From Geobacter sp. (lineage in GTDB: Bacteria; Desulfobacterota; Desulfuromonadia; Geobacterales; Pseudopelobacteraceae): a stretch of DNA of 9,015 nt. Under the pieces are notes generated by a model, which was not told the DNA's origin, made no database searches, and saw nothing but the letters and a program-made list of their open reading frames with translations. The stretch's first letter is position 1, and the number at the start of each line of letters is the position of its first letter. Made by a program: the position numbers and the translations under genes. Location of the stretch: positions 1 to 9,015 of the forward strand of contig DAIERH010000084.1 in NCBI GenBank assembly GCA_027346925.1, in the 5' to 3' direction. Of the stretch, positions 1-5,729 are shown piece after piece.

Positions 1-469
1 GACCTACGCCTGGTACAACGGCAAGATCGACCGCTACATGGTAGGTCAGAAGATCAAGGATCCGAACGGCGTGGTGTACATCTCCCATCCGGACGGCAAT
101 GTGAAAGACAAAGACGCCAAGATCTACCCATTCAAGGTCTTCACCGGCAAGCAGCCGATGGATTCCAAGTACAAATACCTGAACGTCTTCCAGCAGTACA
201 AGTCGCTGTGGGTGGACTACAACTGGGACAAAGCGTGCCGCCTGGGTGCCGAGTGCGGGCTTCCCTACAGCGGTAAGTTTCAGTTCGTGAAGACCGCCAA
301 CTACATCCTCGCCACCCACCAGGTGGCCCCTAAGGAAGAGGCCCTGGCCTGTGGCCAGTGTCACATGGGCGGCGGCCGGATGGATTGGAAGGCACTCGGC
401 TACAAGGGCGATCCGATGAGGATCGGTGGCCGCTTCGCGAAGACGAACGGGAAGTCCGGAAAAAGGTAG
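1..469 (+). CDS. Octaheme c-type cytochrome, tetrathionate reductase (OTR) family, C-terminal part
   Basis: This is the 3' end of a gene that begins before the window; the reading frame is open from base 2 to the TAG at 467-469, so the first internal ATG (38) is not the start. About 155 residues are visible. They carry one haem-binding CXXCH (Cys-Gly-Gln-Cys-His, bases 350-364), presumably the last of eight. The surrounding text matches what I remember of the OTR family: a WYNG...RY start, an AKIYPFKV...GKQP block, WDKA, GLPYSGK, a THQVAPKE block with a His that could be a distal haem ligand, and a DWKALGYKGDP ending just after the last haem site. Family members are periplasmic or outer-surface multihaem proteins that reduce tetrathionate, nitrite or hydroxylamine in vitro; the physiological substrate in Geobacter-type organisms is not settled. 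The C-terminal tail is basic and has no membrane anchor. The family call is strong; the substrate is open. Confidence 0.82.
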   Translation, partial: TYAWYNGKIDRYMVGQKIKDPNGVVYISHPDGNVKDKDAKIYPFKVFTGKQPMDSKYKYLNVFQQYKSLWVDYNWDKACRLGAECGLPYSGKFQFVKTANYILATHQVAPKEEALACGQCHMGGGRMDWKALGYKGDPMRIGGRFAKTNGKSGKR

Positions 470-492
470 CCCCCTGAAAACGTTGTAAGAAC

Positions 493-524
493 AAAAGGCC
501 GCGGAGCGATATCCGCGGCCTTTT
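493..524 (+). terminator. Intrinsic terminator after the cytochrome gene
   Basis: A perfect 13-bp inverted repeat (AAAAGGCCGCGGA at 493-505, TCCGCGGCCTTTT at 512-524) encloses a 6-base loop. It lies 23 bases after the cytochrome stop codon. The A-run on the left and T-run on the right let it work in both directions. Confidence 0.9.
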
Positions 525-538
525 GCGTGAGCGGCCGA

Positions 539-552
539 TTGATCCCGATCAA
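539..552. promoter_or_regulatory. FNR/CRP-family operator (TTGAT-N4-ATCAA)
   Basis: The bases TTGATCCCGATCAA match the classical FNR consensus TTGAT-N4-ATCAA at all ten defined positions, and the symmetry extends to six bases per arm. A given 10-base match is expected about 0.009 times by chance in 9 kb. It lies between the cytochrome terminator and a -10-like TGTAAT (564-569). If that -10 is used, the start point would be near 576 and the box centre near -30, a position that usually means repression. A start point near 587 would place it at -41.5, the class II activation position. Which regulator binds is not visible, since Geobacter-type genomes carry several Crp/Fnr proteins. Confidence 0.55.
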
Positions 553-575
553 CTGCGAGCCGTTGTAATTGCGGA

Positions 576-707
576 TGAATTCCGTCATCGAGGTGATGGC
601 AGGGTGAAGTGTTTTGTTATGCAATGGAGCAGAGGTGAAACGGATGGAACCATGGGACGGTTTAATGGCCGCTGAACCGGCATTCATGCCGGTTCAGCGG
701 TTTCTAT
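576..707 (+). ncRNA. Candidate small RNA downstream of an FNR-type box
   Basis: This is a hypothesis from layout only. A promoter-like region (FNR-type palindrome 539-552, -10-like TGTAAT 564-569) is followed by about 100 bases without a credible gene and ends in a perfect 13-bp hairpin (669-700) and TTTCTAT. The predicted transcript would be about 130 nt. A small stem CATC-N5-GATG lies near its 5' end; most of the rest is purine-rich and looks unpaired. The start is approximate. The hairpin could instead be a second terminator for read-through from the cytochrome gene. Confidence 0.3.
669..706 (+). terminator. Intrinsic terminator-like hairpin
   Basis: A perfect 13-bp stem (CCGCTGAACCGGC at 669-681, GCCGGTTCAGCGG at 688-700) has a 6-base loop and is followed by TTTCTAT on the plus strand. 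It is the second strong hairpin after the cytochrome gene, and no protein gene lies between the two. Confidence 0.7.
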
Positions 708-780
708 GAAGCCCACGGCGGGGAGGTAGGGGACAGTGAGGCCGGCACCTGGTTTTCCGCATGCCGTTGTGACCCAAAAA

Positions 781-795
781 ATAACGTAATGTTAT
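781..795 (-). terminator. Weak AT-rich terminator of the small minus-strand gene
   Basis: The 5-bp stem ATAAC/GTTAT with a 5-base loop overlaps the stop codon of the small gene at 792-983. On the minus strand it is followed directly by a run of T (complement of the A-run 776-781). The T-run is good but the stem is short and AT-rich, so efficiency is doubtful. Confidence 0.3.
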
Positions 796-983
796 ACGAA
801 TGGTCCGATATGGGAATTAATCTTTTGAACGGAAATCAAAAATTGTATTACCCCGAGCAGATTCACCAGCCTCCGGCACAATATGGCCTTCTCCCCCTCG
901 TCTTTTGTTGAAACAAACTTCTCTAGGAGGATACCGTACTGACTCATGGCGATTTTTATCGAACTTCTTATCCTTTTTCCCAT
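792..983 (-). CDS. Small protein of unknown function (63 aa)
   Basis: I do not recognise a family. The start at 983 is chosen because AGGAAGG lies 9 bases upstream of this ATG; the same frame is open to an ATG at 1112, but a strong minus-strand promoter (1065-1093) sits inside that extension, so the longer form is unlikely. The protein begins with a basic stretch (MGKRIRSSIK), has a charged, probably helical middle (KFVSTKDEGEKA), and ends in a more hydrophobic segment (RRLVNLLGVIQFLIS) too short and too interrupted for a sure membrane helix. The pattern of a charged helix, a short break and an RRLVNLLGV-type helix suggests a small helical hairpin. It lies alone: the upstream neighbour is divergent and the downstream side is the gene-free gap. 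Codons are AT-richer than in neighbouring genes. It is probably real because promoter, ribosome site and frame agree. Confidence 0.55.
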   Translation of the reverse strand: MGKRIRSSIKIAMSQYGILLEKFVSTKDEGEKAILCRRLVNLLGVIQFLISVQKINSHIGPFV

Positions 984-1064
984 TACGTTGACCTTCCTTT
1001 CCAGCGTGAAGCTTGATGGTTTGGATGTAAAGACGTCAGCCGCGTAGTAAAAGTTACATCGAAA

Positions 1065-1093
1065 AATATACCAGAAGCGCGTCACCCTGTCGA
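1065..1093 (-). promoter_or_regulatory. Sigma70-type promoter of the 63-aa gene
   Basis: Read on the minus strand, TCGACA (1088-1093, five of six to TTGACA) and TATATT (1065-1070, five of six to TATAAT) are separated by exactly 17 bases, and a TGg extended -10 precedes the TATATT. The start point would be near 1058, giving a leader of about 75 nt. That leader opens with GATGTAA and has TTACATC 23 bases later, so it could fold into a 7-bp stem. Confidence 0.6.
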
Positions 1094-1209
1094 GAGGTGC
1101 TGCTGCGAACAAGAGTTAATTACGCGGCCAGCAGAGGTTAGTCAGGGGAGCAAAACCGCACCCTCTGAAACGGCTCGCTTCGACGCCGCCCATGAAGGGC
1201 AGCAAGTTC

Positions 1210-1237
1210 TTTACAGCACCAGCCAATCGGTTATACT
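1210..1237 (+). promoter_or_regulatory. Sigma70-type promoter of the CsgG/FlgT-like operon
   Basis: TTTACA (1210-1215) and TATACT (1232-1237), each five of six to consensus, are spaced by 16 bases. The start point would be near 1244, about 30 bases before the ATG at 1274. Confidence 0.5.
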
Positions 1238-1273
1238 TCCCACAACGATACATTCCCATGTGAGGTGATCTTC

Positions 1274-2206
1274 ATGTGCAAGCTGCTAGTTGAATCGACG
1301 GTTACCATGTTCGCGGCGCTCGTCCTGCTCGCCGTTGTCCCATGCACCAGCCATGCCGACTACAAGAAGATCAAGATCGCTGTCCTGGATTTCCAGGTGG
1401 AAGGCAGTTTCAACGAGGCGGATATCGGCAAGATCGCCGCCGAATGGCTTACCACGGGCCTGGTGGAGACCGGGCGCTTCGAGGTGATCGAGCGCAGACT
1501 GATCAAGAAGATCGTCGAGGAGCAAAAATTCGGTGCATCCGGCATGATCGACAGCTCCAGCGCCGTCAGGCTCGGAAAGGTTTTGGGCGTGGGAACGGTG
1601 GTTGCCGGTACGGTGATGAAGCTGGACGATTATGTCGAGATCAACGCGCGGCTCCTCAACGTGGAGACCGGTTCCATCATTACGGCGGAAAAGATCAAGT
1701 CCAGCAAAACCAGGGAACTCTCCGACCTGGTTTCCCAGATCACCGACAAGATCATCCAGGCATTCCCGCTCCAGGGGTATATCGTCAAACGGGCGGGGGA
1801 CCGGGTGACCATCGACATAGGCAGGATTGCCGGCGCCAGGAACGGCACCCGTTTCATCGTCTACAAGGAGGGCAACGTCATCAAGCACCCCAAGACCGGC
1901 GAGGTGCTGGATATCGAGACCATCGACCTGGGTGAGGTCGAGGTCAGGGAACTCAAGGATCGCACCTCCGTAGCGGTCATCACCAAAGAGGGGATAGCCA
2001 ACGTCATCCAGCCGGGCCATCTGGTGCGAAACGCGGCCAGGGGGGAGACGTTCGGCGTGCCGGGCAGGGCCGAGGATTCAGACTCCTCCAGCGGGGAAAA
2101 AGGGTGGTGGCGGCGCCACTGGGACAAGGTCAAATCCACCTTCAAGGAGATGAAACCGGGAGGCGGCCAGGGTGAACAGAAACCCGAGCCGGAGACAGCG
2201 CAATGA
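1274..2206 (+). CDS. Exported CsgG-domain protein with FlgT-C-like tail
   Basis: Start at ATG 1274, preceded by GAGGTG at six bases; the in-frame GTG at 1265 overlaps that ribosome site. The product is 310 aa. Residues 1-28 look like a signal peptide (hydrophobic core MFAALVLLAVV, cleavage after SHA); C24 lies in VVPC, a poor lipobox. Residues about 32-155 match the CsgG fold: IAVLDFQ, a helix to the RFEVIERR motif, KFGASGMID, then LGKVLGVGTVVAGTV and the INARLLNVETGSI strand pair. Residues about 165-255 (GYIVKR...GARNGTRFIVYKEG...GEVEVREL...VIQPGHLV) resemble the small beta-barrel C-terminal domain of the flagellar H-ring protein FlgT. The last 50 residues are polar, with a WWRRHWDKVK patch. 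CsgG itself is an outer-membrane curli export pore, but many relatives (LpoB, FlgT middle domain) are soluble or peripheral periplasmic proteins, and I see no pore-forming strands here. It overlaps the next gene by ATGA, so the two products are probably made in similar amounts and may form one complex. Confidence 0.8.
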   Translation: MCKLLVESTVTMFAALVLLAVVPCTSHADYKKIKIAVLDFQVEGSFNEADIGKIAAEWLTTGLVETGRFEVIERRLIKKIVEEQKFGASGMIDSSSAVRLGKVLGVGTVVAGTVMKLDDYVEINARLLNVETGSIITAEKIKSSKTRELSDLVSQITDKIIQAFPLQGYIVKRAGDRVTIDIGRIAGARNGTRFIVYKEGNVIKHPKTGEVLDIETIDLGEVEVRELKDRTSVAVITKEGIANVIQPGHLVRNAARGETFGVPGRAEDSDSSSGEKGWWRRHWDKVKSTFKEMKPGGGQGEQKPEPETAQ

Positions 2207-3330
2207 AGGCCGCCGGGATCGGGGTGACGGGTGCGGCGATGCTGTTGCTGGCAGCGTCAACGGCATGTGCACGGCCAACCTGCATCGAGGTGCAGGGCGA
2301 AGGCGCCGTCATCGGCGGAGATTTACCGTCGGCCCGGACGGAGGCCGTCAACAGGGCCAAACTGTCGGCCGTCGAACAGGTTGCCGGTGTCGAGGTCAAA
2401 AGCAGGACCATTGTGCAGGACTCCGCACTGCTGGACGACGTCATCAGCACCCAGATGCGGGGAGTGATCAGCAGTTACAAGATCCTGTCGGAGCAGCGGG
2501 AAGGTGACCTCCTCAGGGCGCGGGTCAACGCCTGCGTCGAGCCGGTCAATGCCAGGACAGCCGTCTCCGCCCTGGCGCTCAATACCTCCATCTCGGTCTT
2601 TCTCCCCTCCCGCAGGCTTGCCGCATCGGGGAAGGGGGCGTTCGACGACGAGAATATCCTGTCCCAGGCAGTCATCGGCAAGCTTGCCGACCAGGGCTTC
2701 ACGGTGCGCGACATTGCCGAGAGCCATGCCCTGAAGCTGAAGGATATCGAGAACGCCCTGGGTGGGGGAGGGCAGCCGGCCCTGCGCAACCTGATCTACA
2801 AACACCTGACCAACACGATCCTGATCGGGAAGATCGAGCCGACCCTCTCCGTGAACAAGGGAGAGGACGCGGGCTATGGCGTCACCATGCCGTTCAACAG
2901 CGTTACCGTGCGGCTTGCCTATCGCCTGATGGCGCGGGACAGCGGCGGGAAGATGGCCGTCCTGGCGGCCGGGACCGATCAGGCTCGGGGCATGGCGCCC
3001 CACCCGGACGATGCCTATGCCGAGGCGCTCAGGAACCTGGCGGAACACTTTACGCCGTTGATTCTCAACAAGGTCCACACCCGTTTGAGGGAACTCGCCG
3101 ACAAGGTGACCGTAACGGTGGAGGGGGTCAAGGAGCCCGCGGAGATGTTTGCCTTGCGCGAACAAATTCAGAAGATCGCCTGGGTTGCCGATGTGGAGGA
3201 TGCCGGTGTCATGGGCGAATTCCGCGTAACCTTCCCTGAAAACCCCCTCTACCTGGCCAGCGGGCTCAGCCGTACAGGGTTCAAGATTGTCACCTACAGC
3301 CGGGAGCGGATCAGGGTCCGGAAACCGTGA
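2203..3330 (+). CDS. Exported protein with FlgT-N-like domain
   Basis: The product is 375 aa; the ATG overlaps the previous stop (ATGA) and GGAG lies eight bases upstream. Residues 1-23 are a signal peptide ending ACA. Residues about 28-115 carry the FlgT N-terminal domain pattern: EVQGEGAV, the helix ARTEAVNRAKLSAVEQVAGV, VKSRT, LLDDVISTQMRGVISSYKIL, then LRARVNACVEP. C27 and C111 flank this domain and could form a disulfide. Residues about 120-275 are a second alpha/beta domain, with strands at ISVFLPS, NTILIGKIEP and SVTVRLAYRLMA, similar in outline to the CsgG/FlgT middle domain, but this is weak. The last 90 residues (KVTVTVEGV...FALREQIQKIAWVADVEDAG...GEFRVTF...FKIVTYSRERIRVR) read as a beta-alpha-beta-beta-alpha-beta unit. 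In Vibrio, FlgT forms the H ring around the flagellar basal body. Here no flagellar gene is adjacent, so another envelope assembly is equally possible. Confidence 0.75.
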   Translation: MKAAGIGVTGAAMLLLAASTACARPTCIEVQGEGAVIGGDLPSARTEAVNRAKLSAVEQVAGVEVKSRTIVQDSALLDDVISTQMRGVISSYKILSEQREGDLLRARVNACVEPVNARTAVSALALNTSISVFLPSRRLAASGKGAFDDENILSQAVIGKLADQGFTVRDIAESHALKLKDIENALGGGGQPALRNLIYKHLTNTILIGKIEPTLSVNKGEDAGYGVTMPFNSVTVRLAYRLMARDSGGKMAVLAAGTDQARGMAPHPDDAYAEALRNLAEHFTPLILNKVHTRLRELADKVTVTVEGVKEPAEMFALREQIQKIAWVADVEDAGVMGEFRVTFPENPLYLASGLSRTGFKIVTYSRERIRVRKP

Positions 3331-3363
3331 CATTTTGTTTCATGCAGGCATGTATGTGCCGCG

Positions 3364-3381
3364 TGAACGCCAGTACGTTCA
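3364..3381. terminator. Weak stem-loop between convergent genes
   Basis: TGAACG (3364-3369) and CGTTCA (3376-3381) form a 6-bp stem with a 6-base loop, followed by TTTCC on the plus strand. It is the only candidate end signal between the FlgT-N-like gene and the convergent ferritin-like gene. Stem and T-run are both weak. Confidence 0.3.
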
Positions 3382-3408
3382 TTTCCATGCGTCACAAGAC
3401 CGAGAATT

Positions 3409-3897
3409 TCACACGTAACCGTACCCCTGTGACTGGCCGAGCTGTCCCACTACGCGAAGGTATTCCTTGTGAATGATCCCGTAACAGGCGTATGTTTTGC
3501 GGAGCGCCCGCCGGAATAACGCGCATAACCGGGGATTGCTGTAGTCAGCGGCCAGGCTGGTATACCGCTTCATGCACGCCACGACCTCTCGTAACGAAAT
3601 TTCCAGGGCCCGCTGTTCATGACAGTTGATGCTGCTCTCATCGACAAGGGCGCAATAGGGGGGGTAGGTTCGATCAGGAGGAAGTTTTGTCAGCTTTTTG
3701 ATGTCATTACCATGTTCACTGCCCAGATAGATCGTGGTAAAAACATGCATGTAGCCGATCTCCCCGCAGGCCAGGTGTTCGAAAACCTGCCTGGTCCTGT
3801 CATCCCTGACCATCTCGGCCGCCCGGCAATAGAAGTCGAAGTTGTTCTTTTCGTTGATGATCAACTCGCGTAACGCCCTCTCGATGGTTGCTTCCAT
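3409..3897 (-). CDS. Ferritin-like (rubrerythrin-fold) protein with degraded diiron site
   Basis: The start at 3897 is set by GGGAGGTG six bases upstream; in-frame codons further upstream (to 3972) have no such site. The product is 162 aa. It reads as two helix pairs, as in ferritin-like proteins of the rubrerythrin/COG1633 type. The first half (residues 8-57: NEKNNFDFYCRAAEMV...QVFEHLACGEIGYMHVF) aligns by eye with the usual EK..EFY..AAE...FE.LA..E..H pattern. E16 and E46 are in the expected ligand positions, but the His three residues after the second Glu is Tyr49, with H51 two further on. In the second half (residues 97-146) the expected Glu is Val105, with E104 one residue off, and the E..H pair reads T135 and C138. 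So most diiron ligands seem lost. Seven cysteines (24, 44, 82, 92, 108, 125, 138) are unusual for this family. Catalytic rubrerythrins detoxify peroxide in anaerobes; this protein may only keep the fold, as a structural, metal-binding or regulatory protein. No rubredoxin domain is present. Confidence 0.65.
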   Translation of the reverse strand: MEATIERALRELIINEKNNFDFYCRAAEMVRDDRTRQVFEHLACGEIGYMHVFTTIYLGSEHGNDIKKLTKLPPDRTYPPYCALVDESSINCHEQRALEISLREVVACMKRYTSLAADYSNPRLCALFRRALRKTYACYGIIHKEYLRVVGQLGQSQGYGYV

Positions 3898-4350
3898 TAC
3901 GGCACCTCCCATTATTCTTTGATCGCCGGCTGGTATCGAGCATTGTATGGTCGAGGGGATTGATAGCAGCAAACGTGCCCAAAAATGACGGCATGTAATA
4001 TCAGGAGGTTATGTGTCGTAGTGGTCAAGTCATCGAGTCGTTGCAATAAAAATTTTACACACGTAGGAGACCGTGATGGCTAACAGGTCGTTTATTCTGA
4101 AGCTTACGTGGTGTAATAAAAAGTGACACTGGCAAAAAAATGGAATACCTCCATCAGCCGGTCAGGCTATGTGTATTGAACCAGTGCCCGTTTGCTTGTG
4201 GCGCTTTTGCGGGATTCCTCAATTAGATTCCCATTTTTTGTGAAATAGTGTATACGTCAGCGGGGATTCATTCTTGGGGACTGATACAAGGCGACAGGCG
4301 TGGTCATGGTGGCGCCGGCAGCATACTGCGGCCGGCGTAGGGGAGGATGT
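3898..4350. other. Gene-free divergent gap before the response regulator
   Basis: The 453 bases between the ferritin-like gene (minus) and the response regulator (plus) hold no clear gene and are AT-richer than their flanks. Visible elements: two tiny ORFs with ribosome-site-like sequence (4011-4049, 12 aa; 4076-4126, 16 aa), two related AT-rich words AATAAAAA...ACAC 70 bases apart (4045-4060 and 4115-4129), and a GC-rich stem CGCCGGC/GCCGGCG (4313-4319, 4331-4337) just before the response regulator ribosome site. Promoters are not clear. TACAAT on the minus strand near 3945-3955 has TTGCTG upstream at a poor 19-base spacing. TATACG at 4251-4256 has only a weak -35. Confidence 0.45.
4313..4337 (+). 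other. Stem-loop in the response regulator leader
   Basis: CGCCGGC and GCCGGCG form a 7-bp GC stem with an 11-base interior that allows a further GC/GC pair. It ends four bases before the GGGAGG ribosome site (4341-4346), so it could limit ribosome access or protect the 5' end. This is structure only; no known riboswitch core is recognised. Confidence 0.3.
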
Positions 4351-4767
4351 ATGAAACGAGGACAAAAAACCCTGGTCGTTGACGACGACGCTTTGATGGT
4401 TGAGACCCTGGCGGTTATGCTTTCTATCCAGGGGATTACTGACGTTACCAAGGCGGGGAACGGGCGCCAGGCATTGAACTGTTTTACGGAGGCGCTACAG
4501 GCGAAGAGCCCGTTTTCCATGGTGTTCCTGGATATTGTCATGCCTGAAATGGACGGCCAGGCAGCCCTGAAGCGCATGCGCGCACTTGAGCTTGAAGCCG
4601 GCATAACGGGCGACGATCGCTCGATCATCATTATGACCACGTCGCTCGGTTCGCCTGAGGATATGATGGAGGCCCTGATCGATGGCGATTGCACCGATTA
4701 TATGGTGAAACCGCTCGATGAGGGCAACCTTCGGGGCATGCTCGCCAAATATGGATTTGTAACGTAA
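4351..4767 (+). CDS. Single-domain CheY-like response regulator
   Basis: ATG 4351 is used because GGGAGG lies four bases upstream and the receiver fold begins right after it; the frame is open to a GTG at 4300, but those extra 17 residues resemble nothing in the family. The product is 138 aa, one receiver domain with no output domain. The key residues are present: acidic pocket D11-D12-D13 after the first strand (KTLVV), phospho-acceptor D61 in FLDIVMPEMDG, the switch Thr (T97, in IIIMTTS) and the conserved Lys120-Pro121 (DYMVKP). It should therefore be phosphorylated by a histidine kinase or phosphotransfer protein, and act by binding a partner. No kinase or chemotaxis gene lies in the window, so the partner is unknown. 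The MTTSLGSPEDMMEAL stretch is typical of stand-alone receivers in phosphorelays. The long leader upstream suggests regulated expression. Confidence 0.85.
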   Translation: MKRGQKTLVVDDDALMVETLAVMLSIQGITDVTKAGNGRQALNCFTEALQAKSPFSMVFLDIVMPEMDGQAALKRMRALELEAGITGDDRSIIIMTTSLGSPEDMMEALIDGDCTDYMVKPLDEGNLRGMLAKYGFVT

Positions 4768-4829
4768 CGTTTTCCCAGCCCACGGGTAACACGCCGGAGA
4801 ATGCCGGAAAACCCTTGCAGGAACCTCAT

Positions 4830-4861
4830 CGGGTGAGCGGCGGCCCTGCCGCGCTCACCCG
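4830..4861. terminator. GC-rich hairpin between convergent genes
   Basis: CGGGTGAGCG (4830-4839) pairs with CGCTCACCCG (4852-4861); after a one-base bulge three more pairs close a 5-base loop. It lies between the response regulator and the CoA-transferase operon, which converge. There is no T-run on either side, so if it ends transcription it needs help, for instance from Rho; it may also serve as a 3' stabilising structure. Confidence 0.35.
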
Positions 4862-4906
4862 CCTGCCGCTGGATATCCCGCTGAAGATCCTTCAGTTGCA
4901 CTCCGA

Positions 4907-5728
4907 TCACCCCTTTTTCACCTTGGGAATGAATATCTCGTCCGGGTCGAGCACCTCGTGGATGATGCGCAACTCCTCGCGGGTCGGAGGCTTGGTCTCG
5001 CCGTTCACCCGGGAGATGTCCAGGTCGAACTGACACATTTCCCTGATCTCCTCGGGCCCCTTGCCCGCATGACAGGTATCAAGGTACATCCTGCCGCTCT
5101 GTTCGTCGAACCGGAACACGCCGGCCGTGCTGATCACCGCCGTGGGGCCGCCGCGATAGGCGCTGCCGTACAGCTCCCGGCGGTGGACAAAGTCACCGCC
5201 GGGCCACTTCTTCACCCGCCAGCCCGGGCTGGTGATGTAGCTCACGTTGGGCACGAAGCGCCGCTTTTCGTGGACCATGATGAAGACCGTGCGCCGGGCG
5301 AATGAGTTGATGTCAGGGTTGCCGCCGCTGCCGGTCAGGCGCAGCTCCGGCGCCAGGTAGTCGCCGATGCAGGTGGTGTTGACGTTGCCGTATTCATCCA
5401 CCTCGGCCCCCCCCAGGAAGCCCAGGTCCACCATGCCGCGCTGGGCGATGCTGAAGGCGTCGTACAGTCCCGAGGAACGGGATGCCCCCATCTCGCAACG
5501 GGCATCCCCCACCGAGGTGGGCAGTTCCGGCGGACGCCCGTCCAGGGTGCCGGCCTCGAAGATCAGTTTCAGGTTGGGGGCATGGGTCTTCTGGGCCAGC
5601 ATGATGGCCACCATGGGCAGGCCGGTTCCGGCAAAGACGACCTCATTATCGGCCACCTCGCGGGACGCCGCGCAGCACAACAGGTCGGCCAGTCCGTATT
5701 CTTCTGGTTTTGCGTACTCCCTCTCCAT
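4907..5728 (-). CDS. Family I CoA-transferase, beta subunit (GctB-like)
   Basis: The product is 273 aa, close to the usual length of glutaconate CoA-transferase subunit B. Visible family blocks: VVFAGTGLPMVAIMLA (30-45), the catalytic-loop region KLIFEAG with Glu58, PTSVGDARC, FLGGAEVDEYGNVNTT (about 104-119), the glycine loop GSGGN (133-137), VHEKRRF, YITSPGW, and FRFDEQSGRMYL followed by FDLDISRVNGE. Glu58 lines up by memory with Glu54 of the Acidaminococcus enzyme, which forms the glutamyl-CoA thioester, so the protein should be active. The reaction is transfer of CoA between an acyl-CoA and a free carboxylate in the cytoplasm. The start codon comes one base after the stop of the alpha subunit gene, and its ribosome site (GGGAGG) lies inside the end of that gene, so the two are translationally coupled. 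The substrate cannot be read: glutaconate, other dicarboxylates, aromatic acids and short-chain acids all occur in relatives. Confidence 0.85.
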   Translation of the reverse strand: MEREYAKPEEYGLADLLCCAASREVADNEVVFAGTGLPMVAIMLAQKTHAPNLKLIFEAGTLDGRPPELPTSVGDARCEMGASRSSGLYDAFSIAQRGMVDLGFLGGAEVDEYGNVNTTCIGDYLAPELRLTGSGGNPDINSFARRTVFIMVHEKRRFVPNVSYITSPGWRVKKWPGGDFVHRRELYGSAYRGGPTAVISTAGVFRFDEQSGRMYLDTCHAGKGPEEIREMCQFDLDISRVNGETKPPTREELRIIHEVLDPDEIFIPKVKKG

Positions 5729-5729
5729 A

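Larger units (their letters stand above)
470..791. other. Gene-free gap with two terminators and an FNR-type box
   Basis: No convincing protein gene lies here. The gap contains the cytochrome terminator (493-524), a palindrome TTGATCCCGATCAA (539-552), a second strong hairpin (669-700) and a weak AT-rich hairpin (781-795). The layout palindrome, -10-like TGTAAT (564-569), about 100 bases of unassigned sequence, then hairpin plus T-run suggests a short untranslated transcript, listed separately. I compared the stretch with the c-di-GMP (GEMM) riboswitch pattern common in Geobacter and saw neither the GCAAAC nor the GACGCAAAGCC core. Confidence 0.5.

Noticed and set aside
400..687. Minus-strand open frame of 95 codons at the cytochrome 3' end
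   Set aside because: It runs through the perfect terminator hairpin and the second hairpin and overlaps the cytochrome coding end; no ribosome site or family pattern.
570..707. c-di-GMP/cGAMP (GEMM) riboswitch before the hairpin
   Set aside because: These are frequent in Geobacter-type genomes and GGGACGG was suggestive, but the conserved GCAAAC and GACGCAAAGCC cores are absent and no gene follows closely on that strand.
644..709. 21-codon plus-strand ORF with GAGGTG upstream
   Set aside because: Its middle is the 13-bp terminator-like hairpin, which explains the sequence better than coding; composition gives no support.
1286..2020. Minus-strand open frame of 244 codons, and a similar one at 2323-3333
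   Set aside because: Both lie opposite the exported CsgG/FlgT-like proteins, whose signal peptides, domain motifs and ATGA overlap show the real strand.
4195..4215. Sigma54 promoter at TGGCGCTTTTGCGG upstream of the response regulator
   Set aside because: GG and GC elements are only seven bases apart instead of ten, so the sigma54 spacing rule is broken.
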